Source: Mycobacterium sp. GA-1841 (GTDB lineage Bacteria; Actinomycetota; Actinomycetes; Mycobacteriales; Mycobacteriaceae). Taken from it: a DNA stretch of 64,000 nt. The translations under genes were made by a program, and so were the position numbers. The notes under the pieces were generated by a model. That model made no database searches and was not told the DNA's origin. It saw only the letters and a program-made list of their open reading frames with translations. Positions 55,450 through 63,955 of this stretch are shown here, piece after piece (position 1 is the stretch's first letter; each line of letters starts with the position of its first letter). The stretch lies in NCBI RefSeq assembly GCF_001954135.1, contig NZ_MBEQ01000081.1, forward strand, positions 26,894 to 90,893, in the 5' to 3' direction.

Positions 55450-56016
55450 TCAGTTGTGCAGTGAGTAGCTGCGGTATTCGGGCTCCGGTGGGCCGAATTC
55501 GATGGCGTTGTCGTCGAGGCCGTTGGTGATGGTGATCCGGTTGTGGGCGAACTCGAAGCTGACCGGGACCATATCGCTGGCGAAGTCGGTTTCGCTTCGG
55601 CTCCATACCAGAAGTTCGACGGTGTGGAGCTTTTGTCCGTGAAGGGCTGCAAGCCGCAGACATGCGTCGTCTCGCCACGCCAGGGAGATGTCCTTCGGAT
55701 CCTCGCCGTAGGTGATCGGTTCACGGGGGTCGATGCTGTTCCAGGTGATGGAAAGATCGTCGACTTTCTGGTGGGTGAGTTCCACCTGCTCGCCCTCGAA
55801 GTCCAGTAGGACAGGGCAGTCGGCTACCCACTCATCGTTGACGCGGTTCCATACGAGCCAGCTACGGGTGAGGCGGCGACCGATCAGTGCGTGCAATCGA
55901 CGTCCGTGGGCGTGAGCAATCGCGTGCCGGCCGACGAGCCACTGCGGCTGATAGCCCGGGATCCCGAAGAAGGACACTCGCCGATTATCCCGATCGACCG
56001 CTGACGGGCCACCCAT
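55450..56016 (-). CDS. Hypothetical protein
   Basis: This 188-residue soluble protein has no domain I recognise. It opens MGGPSAVDRDNRRVSFFGIP; a GTG start at residue 14 is equally possible since similarity to known proteins cannot be judged. The composition is ordinary, with WLVWNRVNDEWVADCPVLLD and a C-terminal acidic part (EFGPPEPEYRSYSLHN). It converges on whiA and diverges from the tetR gene at 56072, sharing the operator region, so the TetR protein could also control it. Confidence 0.6.
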   Translation of the reverse strand: MGGPSAVDRDNRRVSFFGIPGYQPQWLVGRHAIAHAHGRRLHALIGRRLTRSWLVWNRVNDEWVADCPVLLDFEGEQVELTHQKVDDLSITWNSIDPREPITYGEDPKDISLAWRDDACLRLAALHGQKLHTVELLVWSRSETDFASDMVPVSFEFAHNRITITNGLDDNAIEFGPPEPEYRSYSLHN

Positions 56017-56019
56017 TAT

Positions 56020-56069
56020 TTCGGATAACGGGCACTATCCGAAAATTCGGATAACGATTACTATCTGAA
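56020..56069. promoter_or_regulatory. Two tandem TetR operator palindromes
   Basis: TTCGGATA-8-TATCCGAA (56020-56043) is a perfect palindrome. TTCGGATA-8-TATCTGAA (56046-56069) is a second copy with one mismatch, 26 bases further on. The second copy covers the -10 box TACTAT (56059-56064) of the leaderless tetR gene, so binding would block transcription. The first copy reaches the start of the divergent gene ending at 56016. Confidence 0.8.
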
Positions 56070-56071
56070 AT

Positions 56072-56713
56072 ATGGTCGACGATCGAAACGGTGATGAGGT
56101 GACGCCGGTGCGGCGGACGCGGGCAGAGAACCAGGCGCGGACCCGGGCGGCGCTCTTGGACGCGGCCGCCCAGACCTGTGCCCGCAAGGGTTACGCCGCG
56201 GCGTCGGTGGACGAGATCGCCGCGGCGGCGGGGTATTCGGTCGGCGCGGTGTATTCGAACTTCTCCAGCAAGGAGCAACTGTTCTCCGAGCTGATGAACC
56301 AACGTGCCTCCGGTCGGCTCGACCAGGTGGCGCAGACCATCTCCGAGAACGCCGACGAGCCACTGGCCGCGCTGGGGCGGGTACTCGTCGAGATCGCCGA
56401 CAACGACATCGAGTTCGAAGCCATCCAGGCCGAGTTCTGGTTGCACGCGGTGCGCAATCCCGACGGCATGCAGATCTTGCAGGACCGGTCCGCCCGCACG
56501 CTGGCCTCACTGCGCGAGATCCTCGCCGAGGCGCTCGAGCGCAACAACGTCGACGACAGCGTCTCGTTGGACGGATTCACCGTCGTGGTCCTCGCGCTGT
56601 TTCAGGGGTTGATCCGGCAGCGGCGCATCGACCCGGCCAGGGTGCCCGAGGAACTGTTCGGCCAGGCACTGTCCTGGCAGTTGGCCGGTATGCCCAAGAA
56701 AGCCAAGGGGTAG
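56072..56713 (+). CDS. TetR-family transcriptional repressor
   Basis: This 213-residue regulator has an N-terminal TetR helix-turn-helix (LLDAAAQTCARKGYAAASVD, then AGYSVGAVYSNFSSKEQLF) and a helical ligand domain of unknown specificity. The ATG at 56072 is leaderless (TACTAT seven bases upstream), and two palindromes lie across its promoter, implying self-repression. Five bases downstream begins a fatty-acid-hydroxylase-type gene, then an ABC exporter and a PLD-like protein, which it probably controls. Confidence 0.92.
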   Translation: MVDDRNGDEVTPVRRTRAENQARTRAALLDAAAQTCARKGYAAASVDEIAAAAGYSVGAVYSNFSSKEQLFSELMNQRASGRLDQVAQTISENADEPLAALGRVLVEIADNDIEFEAIQAEFWLHAVRNPDGMQILQDRSARTLASLREILAEALERNNVDDSVSLDGFTVVVLALFQGLIRQRRIDPARVPEELFGQALSWQLAGMPKKAKG

Positions 56714-56718
56714 TCGCG

Positions 56719-57663
56719 ATGGATCCGTTGCGTATCGGGCTCTACGCCATGCCCGCCTTCTTCGTCCTGATGGCGGTCGAGTTCCTCAGTTACCACTTCG
56801 ACAAAGACACGGACAAAGGCGGCGACTCCGCGCGGCCCCGGGCCGGCATCTCGTGGCGGGATACGGGTACAAACCTGTCGATCTACGCGCTGGGTTTCAT
56901 CCTGCGGCCGTTGGACAAGTTCATCGCGGTACCGATGGTGGCGATCGCCGCTGCCGTGACACCACTGCACCTCTCGGCTTCGCACTGGTGGGTCTGGGTG
57001 ATGGCCATCGTGCTGGCCGACCTGGCCTACTACCTGCAACACCGGATGTCGCACCGGATCCGGATGTTCTGGGCCGCCCACAACGTGCACCACTCGAGTC
57101 AGTACTTCAACCTGTCCACGGCCACGCGGTTGTCCTGGCTGATTCCCGGGTCATTTCTGTCCACGATCGGTTATGCGGGGTTGGCCCTCATCGGGATCCC
57201 GGCCTGGCTGGTCTTCCTGTCGCAGGCGATCGTTCTGCTCTATCAGTTCCCGATCCACACCGAGCGCATCGAGCGGTTGCCCCGCGCGATCGAGTATGTG
57301 TTCAACACCCCGTCGCACCACCGCGTGCATCACGGCGCCAACAACCCCTACCTCGACAAGAACTACGCCGGCATCTTCATCCTGTGGGACCGGATGTTCG
57401 GCACCTTCGTCGCTGAAGATGAGCCCGTCCGGTACGGCCTCACCAAGAACATCGACACCCACAACCCGATCAAGGTGAACTACCACGAGTTCGTGGCCAT
57501 GGTCGGTGACGTCTCGTGCGCCCGGACCTGGCGCGGCCGTCTCGGCTATCTGTTCGGTCCGCCCGGATGGCGCGAAAATTCCGATACCGCAACGACTGTC
57601 GAGCACGACGTGCAGAACCTGATGGCTCCGGCCGCGGCAAGTTGGGGAAAGAGGTCTGCGTAG
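56719..57663 (+). CDS. Sterol desaturase / fatty acid hydroxylase superfamily membrane enzyme
   Basis: This 314-residue polytopic protein carries the eight-histidine diiron pattern of the superfamily: HRMSH, HNVHHSS, and SHHRVHHG with an upstream histidine in FPIHTERIE. It would use O2 to hydroxylate or desaturate a lipid. The ATG at 56719 lies five bases after tetR. The substrate is not known; a sterol, fatty acid or carotenoid-like lipid fits the family. The gene is 63 bases from the ABC exporter, which may export the product. Confidence 0.9.
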   Translation: MDPLRIGLYAMPAFFVLMAVEFLSYHFDKDTDKGGDSARPRAGISWRDTGTNLSIYALGFILRPLDKFIAVPMVAIAAAVTPLHLSASHWWVWVMAIVLADLAYYLQHRMSHRIRMFWAAHNVHHSSQYFNLSTATRLSWLIPGSFLSTIGYAGLALIGIPAWLVFLSQAIVLLYQFPIHTERIERLPRAIEYVFNTPSHHRVHHGANNPYLDKNYAGIFILWDRMFGTFVAEDEPVRYGLTKNIDTHNPIKVNYHEFVAMVGDVSCARTWRGRLGYLFGPPGWRENSDTATTVEHDVQNLMAPAAASWGKRSA

Positions 57664-57726
57664 TTGCCGACACCTGCCGGGATGTCGCGATTGCGTCGCG
57701 CCTACGTCATCACGGCGTTGTAGGGT

Positions 57727-59550
57727 GTGGCGACAAACATCGACGTCAACACCGACATTGAGGCGGCGCTCACGATGAGACTGATTCTTGAGCTGATCCG
57801 CCCGTATCGGTTGCTGGTCGCCGGAATCTTTGCGGTGCTGCTGGTGCAGATCGCCACCGGGCTGGCCGCGCCGTGGCCGTTGAAGGTCGTGTTGGACAGC
57901 GTGGTCGGTCACCATCCGCTGCCGGGCTGGCTGCACGGTTTGCTGCAACCGTTGCTCGGCGGTGAAGGCAAGATGCACATCGCCGGTCTGGCCGCGATCA
58001 TGGTGTTCGTCATCGCGATCGTCGCCGCGGTGGCCAGTTACGTGGCCAACTACCTGACCGAGACCGTCGGTCAGCGCATCGGCAACGACCTGCGTACCCG
58101 CGCCTACCACCACCTGCAGCAGTTGTCGCTGAACTATTTCGATACGCACCGGGTGGGGCCGATCCTGAGCACGCTCACCGATGATGTCGACACCATCCAG
58201 GGATTCGCATCGGCATCCACGCTGGGCATCGCGACCGACCTGCTGACCATCGTCGGCATGCTGGCCATGATGCTGTGGCTGCAGTGGGATTTCACGCTCA
58301 TCGCGCTCGCGGTGGCGCCGCTGCTGCTGTTGTTCGTCTCGCGGATCCGCAAGGCGGTCAAGGCCGCGACGCATGAAGTGCGCAAGCGGGAATCCGACAT
58401 TGTCGCGGTCGCCGAGGAGGGCCTGCAGTCGATCCGGGTGATCAAGGCGTTCGACCGCGAGGAGTTGCAGGAACGCCAACTGGCGGTCGTCGGTCAGCAG
58501 GCCGTGGATGCCGCACTCAATGCCCGGCGGGTGAAGTCGGTGGTGTCGCCGATCGTCGGCGTGGTGGTGGCCGCCTGTACCGCGGTGGTGTTGTGGCGCG
58601 GTTCGGCGCTGATCCTCGCCGGTGCGATGACGGCGGGCACGCTGACCGTGTTCATCTCGTATCTGGCGTCGTTCTTCAAGCCGGTGCAGGATCTGGCCAA
58701 ACTGACCAACACCATCGCCATGGCCTCCGTCGGCGTGGACCGCGTCAACGCCCTGCTCACCGCCGAGACATCGGTTCAGGAGAAGCCCGACGCGGTCGAG
58801 CCTGAACAGCTCACCGGAGCGATCAGCTTCGAGCGGGTGGCGTTCAGTTACGACAGCGCGACGCCGGTGCTGCGCGACGTCACGTTCGACGTGCAGCCCG
58901 GTCAGTTGGTCGGTGTCGTCGGACATACCGGCAGCGGGAAATCCAGTCTGGTGAGCCTGATTCCACGGTTCTACGATCCGAGCGCAGGGACGGTCCGGAT
59001 CGACGGGATCGACCTGCGCGACTACAAACTTCACGAACTTCGCAGTCAGATCGCCTATGTCCTGCAGGACACGGTGCTGTTCCGTGGCACCATCCGAGAC
59101 AACATCGCCTTCGGCCGTCCTGACGCCGATCACGACGAGATCGTCGAGATGGCCAAACTGGCCAACGCCCACGAGTTCATCTCCGACATGCCCCTGGGCT
59201 ACGACAGTCCGGTGGGTGAACGGGGACTGACCCTGTCCGGCGGTCAACGTCAACGCATCGGCATCGCCCGTGCCCTGATTCGCGACAGCCCCATTCTCAT
59301 CCTCGACGAACCGACGGCGGCACTCGACGCCGAATCAGAACACCTGGTGATGTCGGCGTTGCAGCGACTGATGAACGGACGCACGGTCATCACGATCGCC
59401 CACCGGCTCAGCACAATTCGTGACGCGGACACGATCGTCGTGCTCGAGGAGGGCCGAGTGGTGGAGCAAGGGACGCACACCGAGCTCCTGACCGCAGGCG
59501 GCAGATACGCCGATTTGCACCGCATCCAATACGAGGACGAGACGACGTGA
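57727..59550 (+). CDS. ABC exporter, fused membrane and ATPase domains
   Basis: This 607-residue half-transporter has six membrane helices (residues ~25-310) and an ATPase domain. Walker A is GHTGSGKS (399-406), the signature LSGGQ begins near residue 504, and Walker B ILILDEPTAAL follows. It should work as a dimer of the lipid/drug exporter type. GTG 57727 gives the longest form. ATG 57775 could be the start instead, since TAGGGT just before 57727 looks like a -10 box and would put the transcript start beyond GTG 57727. It overlaps the PLD-like gene. Confidence 0.92.
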   Translation: MATNIDVNTDIEAALTMRLILELIRPYRLLVAGIFAVLLVQIATGLAAPWPLKVVLDSVVGHHPLPGWLHGLLQPLLGGEGKMHIAGLAAIMVFVIAIVAAVASYVANYLTETVGQRIGNDLRTRAYHHLQQLSLNYFDTHRVGPILSTLTDDVDTIQGFASASTLGIATDLLTIVGMLAMMLWLQWDFTLIALAVAPLLLLFVSRIRKAVKAATHEVRKRESDIVAVAEEGLQSIRVIKAFDREELQERQLAVVGQQAVDAALNARRVKSVVSPIVGVVVAACTAVVLWRGSALILAGAMTAGTLTVFISYLASFFKPVQDLAKLTNTIAMASVGVDRVNALLTAETSVQEKPDAVEPEQLTGAISFERVAFSYDSATPVLRDVTFDVQPGQLVGVVGHTGSGKSSLVSLIPRFYDPSAGTVRIDGIDLRDYKLHELRSQIAYVLQDTVLFRGTIRDNIAFGRPDADHDEIVEMAKLANAHEFISDMPLGYDSPVGERGLTLSGGQRQRIGIARALIRDSPILILDEPTAALDAESEHLVMSALQRLMNGRTVITIAHRLSTIRDADTIVVLEEGRVVEQGTHTELLTAGGRYADLHRIQYEDETT

Positions 59551-60539
59551 GCCGTTCACTGATCATCCTGCCCGACGACTCGGCGAAGCCCGTGATCGAT
59601 GCGATCGCCGGGTCCACCCGCTCGGTGCGGATCAAGATGTTCGCCTTCAGTCACCGGCCGTTGCTCGACGCGGTGGTCGCCGCGCACCGGCGGGGCGTGG
59701 ATGTCAAGGTCATGCTGAACCCGGAGCGGCGCGACGGCGAGACCGACAACGACACCGCGCGAGAGATGTTGCAGCGGTTCGGTATCCAGGTCATGCAGAG
59801 CAACCCCGCGTTCGACCTGACGCACGAGAAGTCGATGGTCGTCGACGACGAGTACGCCTTCGTCGAATCATTGAACTGGACCGACGAGAACTTCACGGTG
59901 ACGCGCGATTACGCCGTGGTCACCCCCAGCGCCTACGAGGTCGCCGAGATCATCGACTGCTTCGAAGCGGATTGGGCGCGTCAGGATTTCGATCCGGGCG
60001 GCGGAGCCCACCTGATCTGGTGTCCGTCCAACGGCAGGCATCGCATCGCCGAGTTCATCGACCGCGCCGAGCACACCCTGTTCGTGCAGAACGAGCGCTA
60101 TCAAGACCCGGTGATCATCGAGCGGCTCGTCCGTGCGGCACACCGCGGTGTCAAAGTGCATGTGATGGCCCGCGCACCCCACCACTTGAAAGCGGGGAAG
60201 CTTCTCGAAGGGGTCAGTGGGATGCGGATCCTCGACGATGTCGGTATCAAGCTCCACCGGCTCAAACACATGAAGCTGCACGCCAAGATGATCCTGGCCG
60301 ATCATGAGCGAGCGATCGTCGGCTCGATCAACTTCTCCCCGGGCAGCTTCGATCATCGTCGTGAACTGGCCATCGAAGTGACCGATCACCACATCCTCAA
60401 ACGGCTGAACGAGGTGGCCCACCACGACTGGAAACATTCCGCGCCGATGGACCTCTCAGACGACGGCCTGATCGCCGATCTCGTCGGTCAGGATCCGCAC
60501 GAACTCGACCAACTGGCCCTACACGACCGCGAAATCTGA
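59547..60539 (+). CDS. Phospholipase D-like protein with two HKD motifs
   Basis: This 330-residue protein has two HxKxxxxD motifs, HEKSMVVD and HAKMILAD, each followed by the usual N/S-containing motif (ESLNWTDENF and GSINFSPGSFDHR). It lacks a signal peptide, so it is cytoplasmic or loosely membrane-bound. It could transfer or hydrolyse phosphodiester bonds of a lipid. The GTG start overlaps the ABC exporter stop, implying a shared task. Cardiolipin synthases are longer and have membrane helices; this one does not. Confidence 0.9.
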   Translation: MSRSLIILPDDSAKPVIDAIAGSTRSVRIKMFAFSHRPLLDAVVAAHRRGVDVKVMLNPERRDGETDNDTAREMLQRFGIQVMQSNPAFDLTHEKSMVVDDEYAFVESLNWTDENFTVTRDYAVVTPSAYEVAEIIDCFEADWARQDFDPGGGAHLIWCPSNGRHRIAEFIDRAEHTLFVQNERYQDPVIIERLVRAAHRGVKVHVMARAPHHLKAGKLLEGVSGMRILDDVGIKLHRLKHMKLHAKMILADHERAIVGSINFSPGSFDHRRELAIEVTDHHILKRLNEVAHHDWKHSAPMDLSDDGLIADLVGQDPHELDQLALHDREI

Positions 60540-60577
60540 TGCACTGACCGGACCGCGCGGCAAGGCTCTGACGCTAC

Positions 60578-60583
60578 TAGGCT
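60578..60583 (+). promoter_or_regulatory. -10 box of gap operon
   Basis: TAGGCT would start transcription near 60590, leaving a leader of about 37 bases with AGGGAGA before the gap GTG. Confidence 0.5.
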
Positions 60584-60626
60584 GGCTGCGGGCAGTTCAG
60601 TTAACGGCAACTGTAGGGAGAATCAC

Positions 60627-61649
60627 GTGACGATCCGGGTAGGCGTTAACGGCTTCGGCCGCATCGGACGCAACTTCTACCGGGCCCTGGCGACGCAGCA
60701 GGCCGAGGGCAAGAACACTGACATCGAGATCGTGGCGGTCAACGATCTCACCGACAACGCCACCCTGGCTCACCTGTTGAAGTTCGATTCGATCCTCGGC
60801 CGCCTCCCGCAGGACGTCAGCCTCGAGGGCGAGGACACCATCGTCATCGGCGAGAAGAAGATCAAGGCGCTGGAAGTCAAAGAAGGTCCGGCGGCCCTGC
60901 CGTGGGGTGACCTCGGAGTCGACGTGGTCGTCGAGTCGACCGGCATCTTCACCAAGCGGGACAAGGCCCAGGGCCACTTGGACGCGGGCGCCAAGAAGGT
61001 CATCATCTCCGCGCCGGCCTCCGACGAGGACATCACCATCGTGCTGGGCGTCAACGACGACAAGTACGACGGCAGCCAGAACATCATCTCCAACGCATCC
61101 TGCACCACCAACTGCCTCGGTCCGCTGGCCAAGGTACTCAACGACAAGTTCGGCATCGTCAAGGGCCTGATGACCACCATCCACGCCTACACCCAGGACC
61201 AGAACCTGCAAGACGGACCGCATCGAGATCTGCGCCGTGCCCGCGCCGCCGCGCTGAACATCGTGCCGACGTCCACCGGTGCGGCCAAGGCCATCGGCCT
61301 GGTGCTGCCCGAACTCAAGGGCAAGCTCGACGGCTACGCCCTGCGGGTGCCGATCCCCACCGGGTCGGTCACCGACCTGACTGCCGAGCTGGCCAAGTCG
61401 GCGTCTGCCGACGAGATCAATGCCGCCATGAAGGCCGCCGCCGAGGGGCCGATGAAGGGAATCATGAAGTACTACGACGCGCCGATCGTGTCGAGCGACA
61501 TCGTCACCGACCCGCACAGTTCGATCTTCGACTCGGGTCTGACGAAGGTCATCGACAACCAGGCCAAGGTCGTCTCCTGGTATGACAACGAATGGGGATA
61601 TTCGAACCGCCTCGCCGATCTGGTCGCACTCGTAGGGAAGTCGCTCTAA
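60627..61649 (+). CDS. gap: Glyceraldehyde-3-phosphate dehydrogenase
   Basis: Gap (340 residues) converts glyceraldehyde 3-phosphate to 1,3-bisphosphoglycerate with NAD. The nucleotide site VGVNGFGRIGRNFYRAL opens the protein, and the catalytic cysteine is in SNASCTTNCLGPLAK. WYDNEWGYSNRL is near the end. The GTG at 60627 has AGGGAGA upstream. pgk follows after five bases; gap-pgk-tpiA is the conserved triose part of glycolysis (Rv1436-Rv1438). Confidence 0.98.
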   Translation: MTIRVGVNGFGRIGRNFYRALATQQAEGKNTDIEIVAVNDLTDNATLAHLLKFDSILGRLPQDVSLEGEDTIVIGEKKIKALEVKEGPAALPWGDLGVDVVVESTGIFTKRDKAQGHLDAGAKKVIISAPASDEDITIVLGVNDDKYDGSQNIISNASCTTNCLGPLAKVLNDKFGIVKGLMTTIHAYTQDQNLQDGPHRDLRRARAAALNIVPTSTGAAKAIGLVLPELKGKLDGYALRVPIPTGSVTDLTAELAKSASADEINAAMKAAAEGPMKGIMKYYDAPIVSSDIVTDPHSSIFDSGLTKVIDNQAKVVSWYDNEWGYSNRLADLVALVGKSL

Positions 61650-61654
61650 TACCA

Positions 61655-62890
61655 ATGACTGTCAAGACACTCGCTGATCTGTTGGCCGAAGGTCCAGAAG
61701 GGGTTGCGGGACGAGGCGTACTCGTGCGCTCCGACCTGAACGTTCCCCTCGACGACGAGGGCAAGATCACTGACCTCGGCCGCATCATCGCCTCGGTCCC
61801 GACGCTCAAAGCGCTGGCCGAGGCCGGGGCCAAGGTCGTCGTCACCGCCCACCTGGGCCGCCCGAAGGGCGGTCCGGACCCCAAGTTCTCGCTGGCCCCG
61901 GTCGCCGCGGCGCTGGGCGACAAGCTCGGACGCCACGTGCAGCTGGCCGGCGACGTCGTCGGCACCGACGCGCTGGCCCGGGCCGAAGGCCTGACCGACG
62001 GTGACGTGCTGCTGCTGGAGAACATCCGCTTCGACGCGCGGGAGACCAGCAAGGACGATGCCGAGCGGTTGGCGCTGGCCAAGGCGCTGGCCGCCCTGGT
62101 CGAAGGTGCCGACGGGTCACCGGGTGCCTTCGTCTCCGACGGGTTCGGCGTGGTGCACCGCAAGCAGGCCTCGGTGTACGACGTGGCAACCCTGCTGCCG
62201 CATTACGCGGGCACGCTGGTGGACGCCGAAGTCAAGGTGCTCGAGCAGCTGACCAGCTCGACGCAGCGGCCCTACGCCGTGGTGCTGGGCGGGTCGAAGG
62301 TGTCCGACAAACTCGCGGTCATCGAGAACCTCGCCACCAAGGCCGACAGCCTGATTATCGGCGGCGGCATGTGCTTCACTTTCCTTGCTGCCCAAGGTGT
62401 TTCGGTTGGCACCTCGCTGCTGCAGGAAGAGATGATCGACACCTGCAAGGAGCTGCTCGACAAATACGCCGACGTCATCCACCTTCCCGTCGACATCGTG
62501 GTGGCCGACAAGTTCGCCGCGGACGCCGAACCGGAGACCGTGGCCTCCGACCGCATCCCCGACGGCAAGATGGGCCTGGACATCGGTCCGGAGTCGGTCA
62601 AGCGGTTCACCGCTCTGCTGTCCAACGCCAAGACGGTGTTCTGGAACGGCCCGATGGGCGTGTTCGAGTTCCCTGCGTTCTCGGCGGGTACCCGGGGTGT
62701 GGCCGAGGCGATCATCGGCGCCACTGCCAAGGGCGCGTTCAGCGTCGTCGGCGGCGGTGACTCGGCGGCCGCGGTGCGTCAGCTCGGACTGGCCGAGGAC
62801 GGTTTCTCGCACATCTCGACCGGCGGCGGCGCGTCGCTGGAATACCTTGAGGGCAAGTCCCTGCCCGGCATCGAAATCCTGGAGTCCTGA
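61655..62890 (+). CDS. pgk: Phosphoglycerate kinase
   Basis: Pgk (411 residues) makes ATP from 1,3-bisphosphoglycerate. VLVRSDLNVPLDDEG, VVTAHLGRPKG and LLLENIRFDARE form the substrate side. VLGGSKVSDKLAVIENL and FWNGPMGVFEF belong to the nucleotide side. The ATG at 61655 is the start of homology. It lies five bases after gap and three before tpiA. Confidence 0.98.
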   Translation: MTVKTLADLLAEGPEGVAGRGVLVRSDLNVPLDDEGKITDLGRIIASVPTLKALAEAGAKVVVTAHLGRPKGGPDPKFSLAPVAAALGDKLGRHVQLAGDVVGTDALARAEGLTDGDVLLLENIRFDARETSKDDAERLALAKALAALVEGADGSPGAFVSDGFGVVHRKQASVYDVATLLPHYAGTLVDAEVKVLEQLTSSTQRPYAVVLGGSKVSDKLAVIENLATKADSLIIGGGMCFTFLAAQGVSVGTSLLQEEMIDTCKELLDKYADVIHLPVDIVVADKFAADAEPETVASDRIPDGKMGLDIGPESVKRFTALLSNAKTVFWNGPMGVFEFPAFSAGTRGVAEAIIGATAKGAFSVVGGGDSAAAVRQLGLAEDGFSHISTGGGASLEYLEGKSLPGIEILES

Positions 62891-62893
62891 CAT

Positions 62894-63679
62894 ATGGCCC
62901 GTAAGCCACTTATCGCCGGCAACTGGAAGATGAACCTCAATCATTTCGAGGCCATCGCACTGGTACAGAAGATCGCATTCGCCTTGCCGGACAAGTACTT
63001 CGACAAGGTCGATGTGACCGTCATCCCGCCGTTCACCGACCTGCGCAGCGTGCAGACCCTGGTCGACGGTGACAAGCTGCGGCTGACCTATGGTGCCCAG
63101 GACCTGTCCAAGCACGATTCGGGTGCGTACACCGGTGAGATCAGTGGGGCGTTCCTGGCCAAGCTGGGCTGCAGCTTCGTGGTGGTGGGGCACTCCGAGC
63201 GACGCACATACCACGGGGAAACCGACGAGATCGTGGCCGCCAAGGCCGCCGCGGCGTTCAAGCACGGCATCACCCCGATCATCTGCATCGGCGAACAGCT
63301 CGAGGTGCGCGAGGCGGGCAACCACGTCGAATACAACGTGAACTCGCTGCGTGGGTCGCTGGCCGGGCTCACCAAGGAACAGATCGGCAAGGCCGTGATC
63401 GCCTACGAGCCCGTCTGGGCGATCGGCACCGGGCGGGTGGCCGGCGCCGCCGATGCCCAGGAGGTCTGCAAGGCGATCCGGGCGGAGCTGGGTAACCTGT
63501 CGTCCCCGGACCTCGCCGCGGGCGTGCGGGTGCTCTACGGCGGGTCGGTCAATGCCAAGAACGTCGGTGAGATCGTCGCTCAGGGCGATGTGGACGGGGC
63601 CCTGGTCGGTGGCGCCTCCCTGGACGGTGAGCAGTTCGCCACGCTCTCGGCGATCGCCGCGGGCGGGCCGCTGCCGTAA
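62894..63679 (+). CDS. tpiA: Triosephosphate isomerase
   Basis: TpiA (261 residues) interconverts dihydroxyacetone phosphate and glyceraldehyde 3-phosphate. The lysine is in AGNWKMNL, the electrophilic histidine in VVVGHSERR and the catalytic glutamate in AYEPVWAIGTG. The length is normal. It ends the gap-pgk-tpiA unit before secG. Confidence 0.98.
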   Translation: MARKPLIAGNWKMNLNHFEAIALVQKIAFALPDKYFDKVDVTVIPPFTDLRSVQTLVDGDKLRLTYGAQDLSKHDSGAYTGEISGAFLAKLGCSFVVVGHSERRTYHGETDEIVAAKAAAAFKHGITPIICIGEQLEVREAGNHVEYNVNSLRGSLAGLTKEQIGKAVIAYEPVWAIGTGRVAGAADAQEVCKAIRAELGNLSSPDLAAGVRVLYGGSVNAKNVGEIVAQGDVDGALVGGASLDGEQFATLSAIAAGGPLP

Positions 63680-63709
63680 CCCGCGGCGGGATACGGACGG
63701 TTCACCCGG

Positions 63710-63715
63710 TAGGCT
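63710..63715 (+). promoter_or_regulatory. -10 box of leaderless secG
   Basis: TAGGCT lies six bases before the secG ATG, in the 42-base gap after tpiA. Confidence 0.65.
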
Positions 63716-63721
63716 TACGGC

Positions 63722-63955
63722 ATGGAATTGGCCCTGCAGATCACCCTGGTCGTGACCAGTGTGCTGGTCGTGCTCCTGGTACTGCTGCACCGCGCAAAAG
63801 GCGGCGGTCTGTCCACCCTGTTCGGTGGCGGTGTGCAGTCCAGTTTGTCCGGCTCCACGGTGGTGGAGAAGAACCTCGACCGGCTGACCCTGTTCGTGAC
63901 CGGCATCTGGCTGGTGTCGATCATCGGCGTGGCGCTGCTGATCAAGTACGGCTAG
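63722..63955 (+). CDS. secG: Preprotein translocase subunit SecG
   Basis: SecG (77 residues) is the small stimulatory subunit of the SecYEG channel. Two membrane helices (LQITLVVTSVLVVLLVLLH and LFVTGIWLVSIIGVALLI) flank a loop with GGGLSTLFGGGVQSS, the usual SecG signature. It is leaderless and follows tpiA as in other mycobacteria (Rv1440). The last 45 bases of the window hold no further gene. Confidence 0.96.
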   Translation: MELALQITLVVTSVLVVLLVLLHRAKGGGLSTLFGGGVQSSLSGSTVVEKNLDRLTLFVTGIWLVSIIGVALLIKYG

